Below, one piece after another: positions 31,199 through 40,007 of a DNA stretch of 64,000 bases. This stretch comes from AC-56 sp963798705 (GTDB lineage: Bacteria; Actinomycetota; Thermoleophilia; Solirubrobacterales; 70-9). Numbering within the stretch: the stretch's first letter is position 1; every line of letters starts with the position of its first letter. The position numbers were made by a program, and so were the translations under genes. Under the pieces are notes generated by a model. It was not told where the DNA came from, ran no database searches, and saw nothing but the letters and a program-made list of their open reading frames with translations. The stretch is from NCBI GenBank assembly GCA_963798705.1, contig CAWCTW010000003.1, positions 124,001 to 188,000 on the forward strand. Direction: 5' to 3'.

Positions 31199-33658
31199 TC
31201 ACGCTCGAGCGCCTGGCGCTCGCGGTCTTCCTCGCGGGGAAGTCGGGCGCGCTGCCCTCCAGGCCCTGGTGGCGCTGGGCGCGGCCGGGCCGCCCGGCGG
31301 GATGGCGAGATAAGCGCGCACCCGCCCGCGCAGCCCGAACCCGTAGCTCAGCTCTCGGCGCATGGCGCGGCGCTCGGCGACCGTCGGGGGAGCGGGAGTG
31401 CCCGCCGCGTAACGGGCATCGCGCAGGCGAGCGGCGTACGCGGCGGCGCGCGGGCCGACGAGACGGCGCAGGCGATCCTCCAGCTCCAGGAGGGTCATGC
31501 CGCCCGGTCGCCATGAGCGCACCCGTCGCAGCGCGTCCTCCAGCTCTCGCAGGCGGGCCTCCATGGGATCGGCAGGCAGGCGGGCGCGGCGGCGGCGCCG
31601 GCTCCCCCAGGCTAGAGCGATCCCGGCGACAGTCGCGAACCCAGCCGCGATTCCCAACACGTCGAGCGGAACGAGCGACGAGGAGCTGCGGTTTGGCGAG
31701 GCGCCGTTCTCATCCTTTTGGGCCGACCGACCCGGGCCGGCGGCGAGTCCGTCCTTTTCAACCACCTTGCCCTCGCCGCCGGAGCTCCCCTGGAACAGAC
31801 CAAGGCCGTTGGTGCTCGCCTGATTCGGTGCCGCCGCCGGCGTCGGGTCGAACGGGACCCAACCGATCCCGTTGAAGTAGACCTCCACCCAGGAGTGGGC
31901 ATCGAAGTCCCGCACGAGGTAGCTGCCGTCGTCGCTGGGGCGCCCCGGAGCAAACCCGGTGGCCACCCGGCTCGGGATTCCGGCCATTCGCAGCATCAGA
32001 GCCATCGCCCCGGAGAACTGCTGGCAGTAGCCGGCGCGCTGCTCGAACAGGAATGACCGCAGCGGAAAGCGACGGGCGCGGGGCGTCTCGCTGTAGGTGT
32101 AGTTGTTCTTCAGGTAGCGCTGGACCGCGTTCACGGCCGCGTAGGGCGTGGGGGCGTTGCGCGTGATCCGGTGCGTCAGCCGGTAGACGTCGCCGTAGGG
32201 CGACGCGCCGAGGCCTTTCGCGACGCGGCGCCGGGTCGGCCCGGTGCGTCCCCACCACGGAACGGAGACCTCCACGGTCGTCACCGCCGAGGTCAGCCCC
32301 GGGCGCTGCCGAGGCGGAATGACGTCCCGGTCGTGCTCGGCGAACGGGATCGCGAGCGTCCCGTACGGCGCCAGCGCCTTCGGATAGTCGGTCGGTGCGT
32401 TGCGCATCTGCGTCGGGCTGGGATCCGGGATGTACGCCCGGACGGTGTATGAGTCACCGTCGGAGAGGGATTGGTCCGACGCGAGCGTGAGCGCCCCGCC
32501 CGTGCGGGTGATCCCGCCCACTCCGTCCACCGAAAGGGCTGTTCCCACCCCCACCACGAGCCGGCTGCTCAGACCCTGCACCTCGAACTCGACCTCGTGG
32601 ATCCAGTTGGGATTGAGCCGCACGGTCTGCGGGGAGATCGAGAAACCGGAGGTCGATCGGGGAAACTCGACGCTTCCCCCGCCCACGCTCTGCCCGGACT
32701 GGTCCCATCGGGTTCCATCGAACTGGTCCAGCACCGCCGCGCGCCAGTAGTGGGGCTCGTCGCTTCGGACCCGAAGGAGCGCCCGGCCGGTGCGCGGCCA
32801 ATCGAGAGGGCCGTAGCTGTGGTTCCAGTCGAAGGCTTCCCCGCCGCCGACGCGATACCAGGCCCACTCCCAGTTCCGGTAGTCGAGCCAGGGGCCGCCA
32901 CGGTCGAGGCCGGACGCCACCGGCAGTGCGAGCGTGCCCGCTGCCAGTACCAGTGCGGCGCCGATGAGCGCGTCCCGTCCCGCCAGCCGCGGCAGCCATA
33001 GCCATGCCGCGACCAGCACCAGGAGAATGAACCCGTGGAGCACGAGCGCACCCGGGGGGGTCACCGTGGCGCCGACCCCGTAGACGGCGACGAGGATCAG
33101 GAGCGCCGGAATGCGGGGGGCCATCGCGCCGCGGCGGCTCGGCCAAAACGCAAGCGCGGCGGCCAGTCCGAGCAGGAGCGGCAAGCCCAGCAGGACGGCC
33201 TGCCGCGGCCACCCCCCGCCGCGGAATGGGAGGTCCGCATTCCCGAGCTCGCTGAGGCCGCTGTTGAGCCCGGCCCCGAGCTCGCCCCAGTGCGCCGGAG
33301 CAAGGAGCCGGATCGGCAGTCCGACGGCCAGGGCGCCGGTCGCCACGGTGAGAGCCGCGACGATCGCCACCAGCGGGACGGCGACGAGGCGCGGCAACCG
33401 CATCGCCGCGAGCGAGGCGACGGCCACCGCGCAGACGACCGCAACCACGATCGCAAGCGCGACCCGCGCCGCCGGCGGATGGGCGAGCAACGCGACCCAG
33501 TGGATCGCCGCGAAGCTGGCCAGCGCCACGAAGGCGACCAGCCGAAGCACCACCGGGTTGCGCATCGCGGCCGCGGGTCGGCGGAGCACTCGCGGCATCC
33601 GCGAAAAGGGCCCCAGCCTGGGGGACAGGGAGACCGAGGTTGCGGCGGCGTCGATCAT
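31199..33658 (-). CDS. TgpA-like transglutaminase membrane protein (DUF3488/transglutaminase core/DUF4129)
   Basis: 819 aa from the ATG at 33658. Residues ~35-250 hold six or more membrane helices (DUF3488). The extracytoplasmic transglutaminase core has Cys545 in A-G-Y-C-Q-Q-F-S-G, His588 in D-A-H-S-W-V-E-V and Asp604 in W-V-P-F-D-P-T-P, an intact Cys-His-Asp triad. A further helix (~650-670) and an Arg-rich cytosolic tail similar to DUF4129 follow. Homologues form a conserved operon with MoxR ATPase and DUF58, as here; they are linked to cell-envelope maturation. Start overlaps the DUF58 stop (ATGA). Confidence 0.93.
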   Translation of the reverse strand: MIDAAATSVSLSPRLGPFSRMPRVLRRPAAAMRNPVVLRLVAFVALASFAAIHWVALLAHPPAARVALAIVVAVVCAVAVASLAAMRLPRLVAVPLVAIVAALTVATGALAVGLPIRLLAPAHWGELGAGLNSGLSELGNADLPFRGGGWPRQAVLLGLPLLLGLAAALAFWPSRRGAMAPRIPALLILVAVYGVGATVTPPGALVLHGFILLVLVAAWLWLPRLAGRDALIGAALVLAAGTLALPVASGLDRGGPWLDYRNWEWAWYRVGGGEAFDWNHSYGPLDWPRTGRALLRVRSDEPHYWRAAVLDQFDGTRWDQSGQSVGGGSVEFPRSTSGFSISPQTVRLNPNWIHEVEFEVQGLSSRLVVGVGTALSVDGVGGITRTGGALTLASDQSLSDGDSYTVRAYIPDPSPTQMRNAPTDYPKALAPYGTLAIPFAEHDRDVIPPRQRPGLTSAVTTVEVSVPWWGRTGPTRRRVAKGLGASPYGDVYRLTHRITRNAPTPYAAVNAVQRYLKNNYTYSETPRARRFPLRSFLFEQRAGYCQQFSGAMALMLRMAGIPSRVATGFAPGRPSDDGSYLVRDFDAHSWVEVYFNGIGWVPFDPTPAAAPNQASTNGLGLFQGSSGGEGKVVEKDGLAAGPGRSAQKDENGASPNRSSSSLVPLDVLGIAAGFATVAGIALAWGSRRRRRARLPADPMEARLRELEDALRRVRSWRPGGMTLLELEDRLRRLVGPRAAAYAARLRDARYAAGTPAPPTVAERRAMRRELSYGFGLRGRVRAYLAIPPGGPAAPSATRAWRAARPTSPRGRPRAPGARA

Positions 33659-34770
33659 GTCGCAGTCCTCGCCGACTCGGCGCTCGCCCGCCTGCTGGGT
33701 CGCGCCCCCAGCGCACCGTGGCCGTGGCACCCGGCCACGGTGAAGTCCGGCGCGATGCCGGGGATGGGGGAGGGGGTGACGAGGTAGCGCAGGGAGGGGC
33801 CCAGCGGAGCGTGAGCGTTCTCCGCGGGCGCTGCTGCCGTGACCCAGAGGACCCCACTGCCCGCCTGCGCCCGGCCGACGGCCGGCCTGGGCCCGCCCGC
33901 TTTCACCGTTGCGAGCCGGGCCTGCAGCTTCGGCCAGGTGCGGAGATCCTCGTCGATCCTGAGCGCCCGCCGTTCGCCGCAGAGCAGCAGCTCGCAGCCC
34001 CGCAGGCGCGCCAGGTGTACGCACAGCGAGGCGGCGGCGCGGACCGCGCGGTCGAGCGCGTCTTCGTCGGCCGGCGCCGATGAGTCGAGGACGACGACCG
34101 GTGAAGAGCCGGATTCGTCCACGAGCCGATGCTCGAGCGGCTCGCCGATCCGGGCGAAGGTGGGCCAATGGATTCGCGACGCCGGGCTCCCCGAGCGATA
34201 GCGGCGAAAGCCGTCGAGCTCGAGGTCGAGCAACTTCGCATCGAGCCTGGGCAGCGCCGACCCGTCGATCCCGTCCCCGCTGCCGGCGCCTGCGCCCGCT
34301 TCCCCGCGCCAGACCACCGGCTCGATGCGGGGCAGGACCAGCACCTCGCCGCCGTGGCCGTCGCCGAGCTCGGCGTGGTGAATTCCCAGCGGATCGCTCA
34401 GCCGCAGCGCGGCCGCCCCCACGTGGCGGCGGCCACGCCGAAGCGCCGGCACCTCCAGGAACACCCGCCGCGTCTGCCTTCCCACCGGCGCGGAGCGATC
34501 CGCGAGCGGATGCACTACCCGCCCGCCCGGCAGCGGCAGGCGACCGGCCTGGATCCGCAGGTCCACGGGGTAGCTCTCTCCCTCGACGATGTTGAAGGGC
34601 CCGCGCTCCCGCGTGACCCGGACGCTTCGGGCCGAGAGGCTGACCCAGAGCCAGGACCCGGCTACGAGTAGGGCCAGAGCCAGGCCGGGCACGTACAGCG
34701 ACGGCGAGTCGAACGCGGCGCCGGCAAGGACGAAGGCCGCGGCGAGGACGAGCGTTGAACGCGCGACCAC
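33655..34770 (-). CDS. DUF58 domain protein (vWA-like)
   Basis: 371 aa. Two N-terminal membrane helices (T-L-V-L-A-A-A-F-V-L-A-G-A-A-F, then V-P-G-L-A-L-A-L-L-V-A-G-S-W-L-W-V) precede a beta-sandwich region and the DUF58 signature, D-G-F-R-R-Y-R-S-G-S-P-A-S-R-I-H-W-P-T-F-A-R (split across ~195-215) with the conserved R-Y-x-x-G-D/S and W-x-x-x-A-R pattern. A short vWA-like fold follows with V-V-L-D-S-S-A, where the usual D-x-S-x-S metal site is partly kept. Partner of MoxR and TgpA in the same operon. Confidence 0.92.
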   Translation of the reverse strand: MVARSTLVLAAAFVLAGAAFDSPSLYVPGLALALLVAGSWLWVSLSARSVRVTRERGPFNIVEGESYPVDLRIQAGRLPLPGGRVVHPLADRSAPVGRQTRRVFLEVPALRRGRRHVGAAALRLSDPLGIHHAELGDGHGGEVLVLPRIEPVVWRGEAGAGAGSGDGIDGSALPRLDAKLLDLELDGFRRYRSGSPASRIHWPTFARIGEPLEHRLVDESGSSPVVVLDSSAPADEDALDRAVRAAASLCVHLARLRGCELLLCGERRALRIDEDLRTWPKLQARLATVKAGGPRPAVGRAQAGSGVLWVTAAAPAENAHAPLGPSLRYLVTPSPIPGIAPDFTVAGCHGHGALGARPSRRASAESARTAT

Positions 34771-34782
34771 GGGGGCAATCCC

Positions 34783-35733
34783 TCAGAGTGCCGGAACTCG
34801 CTTCAGGGCGTCGTCCACGACGGCCTCCCGGTCCTCCTCGGTGGCGCCCGGCGCCAGCACGAGCCGATGCTTCAGCACAGGCCGGGCGAGCGCCTGGACG
34901 TCGTCGGGCAGGACGTGGTCGCGGCCGAGAAGAGCGGCGAGCGCCTTGGATGCGCGGAACAGAAGCAGAGCGGCACGCGGACTGGCGCCCAGCTCGACCC
35001 GCGGATCGTTGCGCGTCACCTCGCAGAGGGCGACGATGTAGCGCCGCAGCGCGTCTGAGCCGTGGACGGCCGCAGTGGCGGCCTGCGCGGCGAGCACCCG
35101 CGGGACGTCCGTCACCGGCTCGAGCTCCAAGACCAGGTCGTGTCCCGCGTGCCCATCGAGCATCTCTGCCTCGGCGGCGGCATCGGGGTAGCCGAGCGCG
35201 AGCTGGACCATGAAGCGGTCGAGCTGCGCCTCCGGGAGCGAGTAGGTGCCCTGGTACTCGATCGGGTTCTGGGTCGCGATCACCAGGAACGGCCGCGCCA
35301 GCTCGTGAGCCTGGTTGTCGACCGTGACCTGACGCTCCTGCATGCACTCGAGCAGCCCCGACTGCGTCTTGGGTGAGGTCCGGTTGATCTCGTCAACGAG
35401 GACGACGTTCGCGAACACCGGCCCGGGGTGAAAGTCGAATCGGGCCTCGCGCTGGTTGAAGACGTTGGTCCCGACGACGTCGGCCGGCAGCAGATCGACG
35501 GTGCACTGAACGCGTGCGTATTCGGCGTCGATCGAGCGGGCGAGCGCCCGCGCCAGCGCGGTCTTGCCCACCCCCGGGTAGTCCTCGATCAGCACGTGGC
35601 CCTCGGCGAGTAGGGCGACCAGCACGTCCCTCACGACCTCGTCGCGGACCTTCACCGCCTGCTGGATGTTGGCCTGAAGCCTTGCGCCGGTCTCCGCTAC
35701 CGCACCGGGGTCCAGTCTGGGCAGCGTGGCCAC
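34783..35733 (-). CDS. MoxR-family AAA+ ATPase
   Basis: 316 aa. Walker A G-V-G-K-T at 54-58 in E-D-Y-P-G-V-G-K-T-A-L-A-R, Walker B V-V-L-V-D-E-I-N-R at ~108-116, sensor 1 A-T-Q-N-P, and the E-Y-Q-G-T-Y-S-L-P-E-A-Q-L-D-R-F segment diagnostic of MoxR proteins; a C-terminal AAA lid ends the protein. MoxR ATPases act as chaperones for metal insertion or assembly with vWA proteins, here presumably DUF58. First gene of the operon, 12 bp before DUF58. The 44-bp palindrome at 35787 lies in its upstream region. Confidence 0.94.
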   Translation of the reverse strand: MATLPRLDPGAVAETGARLQANIQQAVKVRDEVVRDVLVALLAEGHVLIEDYPGVGKTALARALARSIDAEYARVQCTVDLLPADVVGTNVFNQREARFDFHPGPVFANVVLVDEINRTSPKTQSGLLECMQERQVTVDNQAHELARPFLVIATQNPIEYQGTYSLPEAQLDRFMVQLALGYPDAAAEAEMLDGHAGHDLVLELEPVTDVPRVLAAQAATAAVHGSDALRRYIVALCEVTRNDPRVELGASPRAALLLFRASKALAALLGRDHVLPDDVQALARPVLKHRLVLAPGATEEDREAVVDDALKRVPAL

Positions 35734-35786
35734 TGCCTCATGGTACGACCGCGGAGGCGCGGAGGTTCAGGTTGACCCCCAAGCGC

Positions 35787-35830
35787 GTTTGGTGATTTGG
35801 GGACGCCATGGCATCCCCAATCCACCCAAC
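35787..35830. repeat. 44-bp palindromic repeat, copy 1
   Basis: An imperfect palindrome of exactly 44 bp: 18 of 22 symmetric positions pair (arms GTTTGGTG/CACCCAAC-like outside, TTGGGGA-GCC/GGC-TCCCCAA inside). It matches the element at 56852-56895 at 32 of 44 positions. It lies between the divergent MoxR gene and the M50-like remnant. It may be a REP-like element or a regulatory/terminator structure. Confidence 0.6.
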
Positions 35831-35890
35831 GGTGGAGGGCGGATGCGCTGTCGTACGATCGCAATGCTCGTCGTTTACGAAAGGACTGCG

Positions 35891-36196
35891 ATGCCGGGTA
35901 AAAGCATGCGCATCGGTCGGCTCGCCGGGATCCCGATCGGGATCAACCCGCCCTCGCGGCGCACCTCGACGCTCGCACGGGACCTCGTCGAGTCGGACCC
36001 GGATCTCTTCGTCGACGAGGATGCGGACGTCGTCGAGCTCCTCGAGCGGCCAGGGTTCCAGCGGATCGGGCGGGCCGTTGTTCTCACGGATCGCGGGGGC
36101 GTCGGCATCCTGTCGATCACCGAGGTGCAGCGGGCCGTGCGAGCGTCCCGGCTCGCGCCGGATGGGCCCGGGCCGACGGTGCCCGTGGCCCACTAG
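35891..36196 (+). pseudogene. Internally deleted site-2-protease-like (M50 with CBS) remnant
   Basis: 101 aa with AAAGGA before the ATG at 35891. It begins (after M-P-G-K-S) with M-R-I-G-R-L-A-G-I-P-I-G-I-N-P, the typical N-terminus of site-2-protease/rhomboid-like M50 membrane proteases, but the next residues jump directly to a CBS-like tail: D-L-V-E-S-D-P-D-L-F-V, L-E-R-P-G-F-Q-R-I, V-V-L-T-D-R-G-G-V-G-I-L-S-I-T-E-V. All membrane helices and the H-E-x-x-H and D-G motifs (about 250 residues) are missing. The frame is intact, so a small soluble protein could still be made. Confidence 0.6.
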
Positions 36197-36212
36197 CGAG
36201 CGCGGCGGCGCG

Positions 36213-37793
36213 ATGGGAGGCGGCGGACAGCGACCCGAGCTGGTGGGGGAGATGCTCGAGCCGGCTTTCTACCGAGACCGCCCGAGATCCGTCGAGCTTC
36301 GCGAGACGCACACGTCCTGGGTCTTCCTGGCCGGCGAGCTCGCCTACAAGGTGAAGAAGCCGGTCGTCTTTCCGTTCCTCGACTACGGCACACCCCAGCG
36401 GCGTCGCGAGATGTGCGAAGAGGAGGTGCGCCTGAACCGTCGCCTCGCCCCGAGGATCTACCTCGATGTGGTGGGGATCGCCCGCCGCGGCGACCGACAT
36501 TCGCTCACGTCCGAAGACGACCCGGATGCGATCGAGTATGCGGTCGCGATGCGGCGGGTGGACGAGGAGCGGAGCGTCGCCGCGCTGGTCGCTCGCGGCG
36601 AGCTCGAGCCGGGGCATCTCGAGGCGATCGCCGACCGGCTCGCGCGCTTTCACGCCGATGCGCCGGTCGCCCCGCCGGAGCGCCGCGACGTGAAGATCCT
36701 GGTCGCCACCCTGGAGGAGAACCTGTCAACCCTGCGCGAGGCGGGTGCCGGGATCCTCGACCGGGGCCGATTGGACGCCGCCGAGACCTTCACCCATCGC
36801 TTCCTCGCCGCGCGGCTTAGGGAGCTCGAGGCGCGTGGGCAAGCCGGCATGGTGCGTGACTGCCACGGCGATCTGCGCGCCGAGCACGTGATCGTGCCGA
36901 CAGACGATCCGCTCTACATCTACGACTGCATCGAGTTCAATCCGGCGCTGCGGCAGATCGACGTCGCCGCCGACATCGCGTTCCTCGTGATGGACCTGGC
37001 CCGTCTCGGTGTCGAGGGGGCTGCACTGCGAATGATCGAGCACTACCGCCGGGCCGGCGGTGATGCAGGCGACGACGCACTGCTTGCCTTCCTCACCTCA
37101 TACCGGGCCTGGGTTCGCGCCAAGGTCGCATGCCTGCGAGCACTCGAGGTGGATGCGGGAGATCCGGATCGTCGCAGCCAGGAGGCGGATGCCCGCGAGC
37201 TGCTGGGTCTCGGGCATCGGTTCGCCTGGCGCGCTCGAATGCCCTTGCTGCTCGTGGTCAGCGGCGTGTCGGGCACAGGAAAGACGACGCTCGCGAGCCG
37301 ACTCGGCCGGCTCAGCGGCTGGGCTCACATCTCCTCGGACCTGACGAGAAAGCGGCTGGCTGGGCTGGCACCGTCCGAGCGCGGCACCGAGGAGCACTAC
37401 TCCCGCGAGATGACGATGCGAACCTACGCCGAGATGGGCCGGGCCGCACGTGACGAGCTCCATCGCCATGGCGGCGTGATCGTCGATGCGACGTTCCATC
37501 GTCGCGACGAGCAGACGGCATTCCGCGAGGGACTCGCGAATCGAGCACCCAGGCTGGCGCTGGTCGAATGCAAGGCGTCGAAGGATGTGCTCACGTCCCG
37601 GGCGCGGGCCCGGGAGGCGGATCCCGAGCGCGTCTCCGACGCCGGCCCCACGGTGCTGACGCGACAGCTGGCCGAGCTGGAGCCTTTCTCGGAGATGGCG
37701 TTGGACGCACGGATGCAACTGGTGACCGATGCTTCGCCGGACGAGCTGGCTGCCAGGGTCGAGGAATTCCTCGACGATTCGATCCTGGATTAG
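36213..37793 (+). CDS. Phosphotransferase (APH-like)-P-loop kinase fusion protein
   Basis: 526 aa from the ATG at 36213. The N-terminal ~330 residues are an aminoglycoside-phosphotransferase-like kinase (COG2187): A-Y-K-V-K-K-P-V-V-F-P-F with the ATP Lys, D-C-H-G-D-L-R-A-E-H-V as catalytic loop, and I-D-V-A-A-D-I-A-F-L as metal-site region. The C-terminal ~180 residues are a P-loop kinase (COG0645) with G-V-S-G-T-G-K-T-T-L-A, D-A-T-F-H-R-R-D-E. Such two-kinase proteins are widespread beside universal stress genes; substrate unknown. The stop overlaps that of the convergent ABC permease. Confidence 0.88.
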   Translation: MGGGGQRPELVGEMLEPAFYRDRPRSVELRETHTSWVFLAGELAYKVKKPVVFPFLDYGTPQRRREMCEEEVRLNRRLAPRIYLDVVGIARRGDRHSLTSEDDPDAIEYAVAMRRVDEERSVAALVARGELEPGHLEAIADRLARFHADAPVAPPERRDVKILVATLEENLSTLREAGAGILDRGRLDAAETFTHRFLAARLRELEARGQAGMVRDCHGDLRAEHVIVPTDDPLYIYDCIEFNPALRQIDVAADIAFLVMDLARLGVEGAALRMIEHYRRAGGDAGDDALLAFLTSYRAWVRAKVACLRALEVDAGDPDRRSQEADARELLGLGHRFAWRARMPLLLVVSGVSGTGKTTLASRLGRLSGWAHISSDLTRKRLAGLAPSERGTEEHYSREMTMRTYAEMGRAARDELHRHGGVIVDATFHRRDEQTAFREGLANRAPRLALVECKASKDVLTSRARAREADPERVSDAGPTVLTRQLAELEPFSEMALDARMQLVTDASPDELAARVEEFLDDSILD

Positions 37794-38527
37794 GGGGTGC
37801 GGCGTCGAAGCGTGGCCGCGGCAAGGATCAGGGCGAGCACCGTGACGCCCCCGATCACGGCGACGTCGACCCTGCCCCGGCCACCGAGCGAGCCGTTGGC
37901 AGCGACGCGGTCGAGAGCGTCGAACGCATAGGTCAGCGGCAGCGCGTCGGAGATCACCTGGAGCGCTCCGGCCATCCTCTCGCGCTCCACGAACAGACCG
38001 CACAAGAGCAGCTGCGGGAAGACGAACGCGGGCATGAACTGAACCGCCTGGAACTCGGTGCGGGCAAACGCGCTCACGAAGAGGCCGAGCGACATGCCGA
38101 GCACGGCGTTGCCGATCGCCAGCGCGACAACGCCGGCGATCGAGCCCGCGACGTCCACTCCGAGAGTCCCGAAGGCGACGAGCGATGTGATGCCCGCCTG
38201 GACGGTGGCGATGATCGCGAAGGCCGCCGCGTAGCCCACGAGCAGGTCGAGCTTGGCGAGCGGCATGGTCATCAGCCTCTCGAGGGTGCCACCGGTTCGC
38301 TCGCGGAGCATGGTGATCGAGGTGACCAGGAACATCGTGATGAACGGGAACAAGCCGATCAGGGGTGGTGCGATCGTCTCGAAGGATCCCGGCGACTGCT
38401 CGAATGCAAACTTGAGGATCACCAACAGGAGCGGCGGCACGAGTAGCAGGAGCGCGATCGTCCGCGGATCGCGCCGGAGCTGCGTCAGAACCCTCACAGC
38501 GGTTGCGCCGCTCGTCCTGACACCCAT
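37790..38527 (-). CDS. ABC-2 type transporter permease
   Basis: 245 aa; its ATG overlaps the ATPase stop. Six hydrophobic helices in the ABC-2 arrangement: I-A-L-L-L-L-V-P-P-L-L-L-V-I-L near the start, P-F-I-T-M-F-L-V-T-S-I-T-M-L-R-E-R-T-G-G-T-L-E-R-L-M-T-M-P (split), the amphipathic coupling segment, then four more helices ending L-A-L-I-L-A-A-A-T-L-R-R-R. The R-E-R-x-x-G-T-L-E-R motif is diagnostic for the family. It forms an exporter with the ATPase encoded upstream; cargo could be a drug, lipid or polysaccharide. Confidence 0.92.
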   Translation of the reverse strand: MGVRTSGATAVRVLTQLRRDPRTIALLLLVPPLLLVILKFAFEQSPGSFETIAPPLIGLFPFITMFLVTSITMLRERTGGTLERLMTMPLAKLDLLVGYAAAFAIIATVQAGITSLVAFGTLGVDVAGSIAGVVALAIGNAVLGMSLGLFVSAFARTEFQAVQFMPAFVFPQLLLCGLFVERERMAGALQVISDALPLTYAFDALDRVAANGSLGGRGRVDVAVIGGVTVLALILAAATLRRRTP

Positions 38528-39246
38528 CACTTGCCCGCCTCGATCAGGGCCAGGAACGCGTCCTCGAATCGCTCCTTCCCGGTGCGGACTCTGAGCGCAT
38601 CCGGCGTGCCGCCGGCCAGGATCCCGCCGTCGCGCATCAAGAGCACCTCGTCGCACCGGTCGGCCTCGTCCATGACGTGGCTGGAGACCAGCAGGGTCGC
38701 ACCGGCCTCGACAAGACCGCGAAAGGTCTCCCATAGCTCTCTCCGGAGGACCGGATCGACGCCAACGGTCGGCTCGTCGAGGACGAGGAGTTGGGGCTCG
38801 GCAAGGAGCGCCACGGCTAGCGAGACGCGCGCCCGCTGACCGCCCGACAGGTTGACGACGGCCCGCTCGGAGAACTCGGTCAGCGAGACGAGCTCAAGCG
38901 TCTCGATGATGCGGCCACGATCGACGTCGAGGATTCGGGCGAAGTAGCGGAGGTTTTCAGCGATGGTGAGATCGCCGTAGACCGAGGGTGCCTGCGTCAT
39001 GTATGCGACTCGCCTGCGAAGCTCGGGGGAGCCCGCCTGCGCGGCGAGCACCTCGACCGTTCCGGTCTGGATGGCTTGGACGCCGACTATCGAGCGCATC
39101 AACGTCGTCTTCCCGCACCCGCTCGGTCCGAGCAGCCCGGTGATCGCGCCGCCTGCGATCTGGGCGTCGAGCCCGTCCAGCACGGTGTTGCCGCCGCGGA
39201 CTACGCGGAGACCCTCGACATGGATGGCGACCGACGACGTGGACAA
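38527..39246 (-). CDS. ABC transporter ATP-binding protein (ABC-2 exporter type)
   Basis: 239 aa. Walker A G-P-S-G-C-G-K-T-T at ~41-49, Q-loop Y-M-T-Q-A-P-S-V-Y, signature L-S-G-G-Q-R-A-R-V, Walker B L-L-V-L-D-E-P-T-V-G-V-D-P, switch His in V-S-S-H-V-M-D-E-A-D-R-C-D. The V-G-V-D-P-V-L-R-R pattern and D-E-A-x-R-C are typical of DrrA/CcmA-like ATPases that pair with ABC-2 permeases. Stop and start of the two genes overlap. A universal stress protein gene ends 8 bp before its start on the same strand, so that gene may lead the operon. Confidence 0.93.
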   Translation of the reverse strand: MSTSSVAIHVEGLRVVRGGNTVLDGLDAQIAGGAITGLLGPSGCGKTTLMRSIVGVQAIQTGTVEVLAAQAGSPELRRRVAYMTQAPSVYGDLTIAENLRYFARILDVDRGRIIETLELVSLTEFSERAVVNLSGGQRARVSLAVALLAEPQLLVLDEPTVGVDPVLRRELWETFRGLVEAGATLLVSSHVMDEADRCDEVLLMRDGGILAGGTPDALRVRTGKERFEDAFLALIEAGK

Positions 39247-39254
39247 TCGTCGTC

Positions 39255-39713
39255 TCAGCGCATGCGTGTGATCAGCACCGGCCGGTTGACGTGATGCGCC
39301 ACCGCCGTCGCGACGCTTCCCATGGCCGCGTAGCTGATTCCGCTGCGGCCGTGCGAGCCCAGCACGACGACTGCGGCAGCCCGCCGATCCGCGATCTCGA
39401 CGATGCGGTTCCAGACCGGCGCGCCCTCGTCGACAATCGGGTCGGCCCCGAAGCCCGCGCTCGACGCGAGTCCGGCCCCTTCGGTCGCGATCTTCAGGGC
39501 CTCCTCCGCGGCGCCCTTCATCACCTCTTCCGGGACGGTGGGGAGGGCCGCGCCGCCAAAGAACGGAACGGTTCCCAGCGGTTGCCAGACGGTGAGGACG
39601 AGGGCGCGGCGATTGGCGCTCAGCAGGTGGCCCGTCTGCTCGATCGCCGACTTGGCGTGGTCCGATCCGTCGTAGGCGAACAGCACAGGCCCGCGGTCAG
39701 GGTCCGCATTCAT
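39255..39713 (-). CDS. Single-domain universal stress protein
   Basis: 152 aa, one UspA domain: V-L-F-A-Y-D-G-S-D-H-A-K-S-A-I, a variable middle with Q-P-L-G-T-V-P-F-F-G-G-A, and V-V-V-L-G-S-H-G-R-S-G-I-S-Y-A-A-M-G-S-V-A-T-A-V with N-R-P-V-L-I closing strand. The nucleotide loop G-x2-G-x9-G-S is complete. It is the first gene of a possible three-gene unit with the ABC-2 exporter. Upstream, 39714-40007 (294 bp) has open stretches on both strands but nothing recognisable. Confidence 0.92.
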   Translation of the reverse strand: MNADPDRGPVLFAYDGSDHAKSAIEQTGHLLSANRRALVLTVWQPLGTVPFFGGAALPTVPEEVMKGAAEEALKIATEGAGLASSAGFGADPIVDEGAPVWNRIVEIADRRAAAVVVLGSHGRSGISYAAMGSVATAVAHHVNRPVLITRMR

Positions 39714-40007
39714 CCTGCCTCCTTGGTCGAGTTTGCTCCGTCCACCCTAATCACAGTCGCGCGCTTTTCCGACCGGCTCGACTGGTTTCGGGGCTCAGCA
39801 TGTCGAGGTTGAGCGATTTGCCGACCGATTGATCCGGGCTCAATCGCCGGCCGCCGATGCGGGCTACTCGCGCGAGTTGAGGTTCCGCATGCCTTTGCCG
39901 CGCGAGCCATCGGCGCAGCTCATCCGAGCCCCACGGCACGAGATCCGCGGCCTGGCGGCGCGCCCCCACGTTTGGCGCGAAGGGTCCGACTACGGTACCC
40001 ACGAGCC

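Noticed and set aside
31199..35347. A single 1382-codon open frame on the minus strand.
   Set aside because: Only the part after 33658 encodes TgpA; the upstream part is antisense or off-frame to the DUF58 and MoxR genes and is open only because of high GC.
39714..40007. Possible genes on either strand of the 294-bp gap (for example 39751-40002 minus).
   Set aside because: No ribosome site, no family likeness, and both strands are equally open; not supported.
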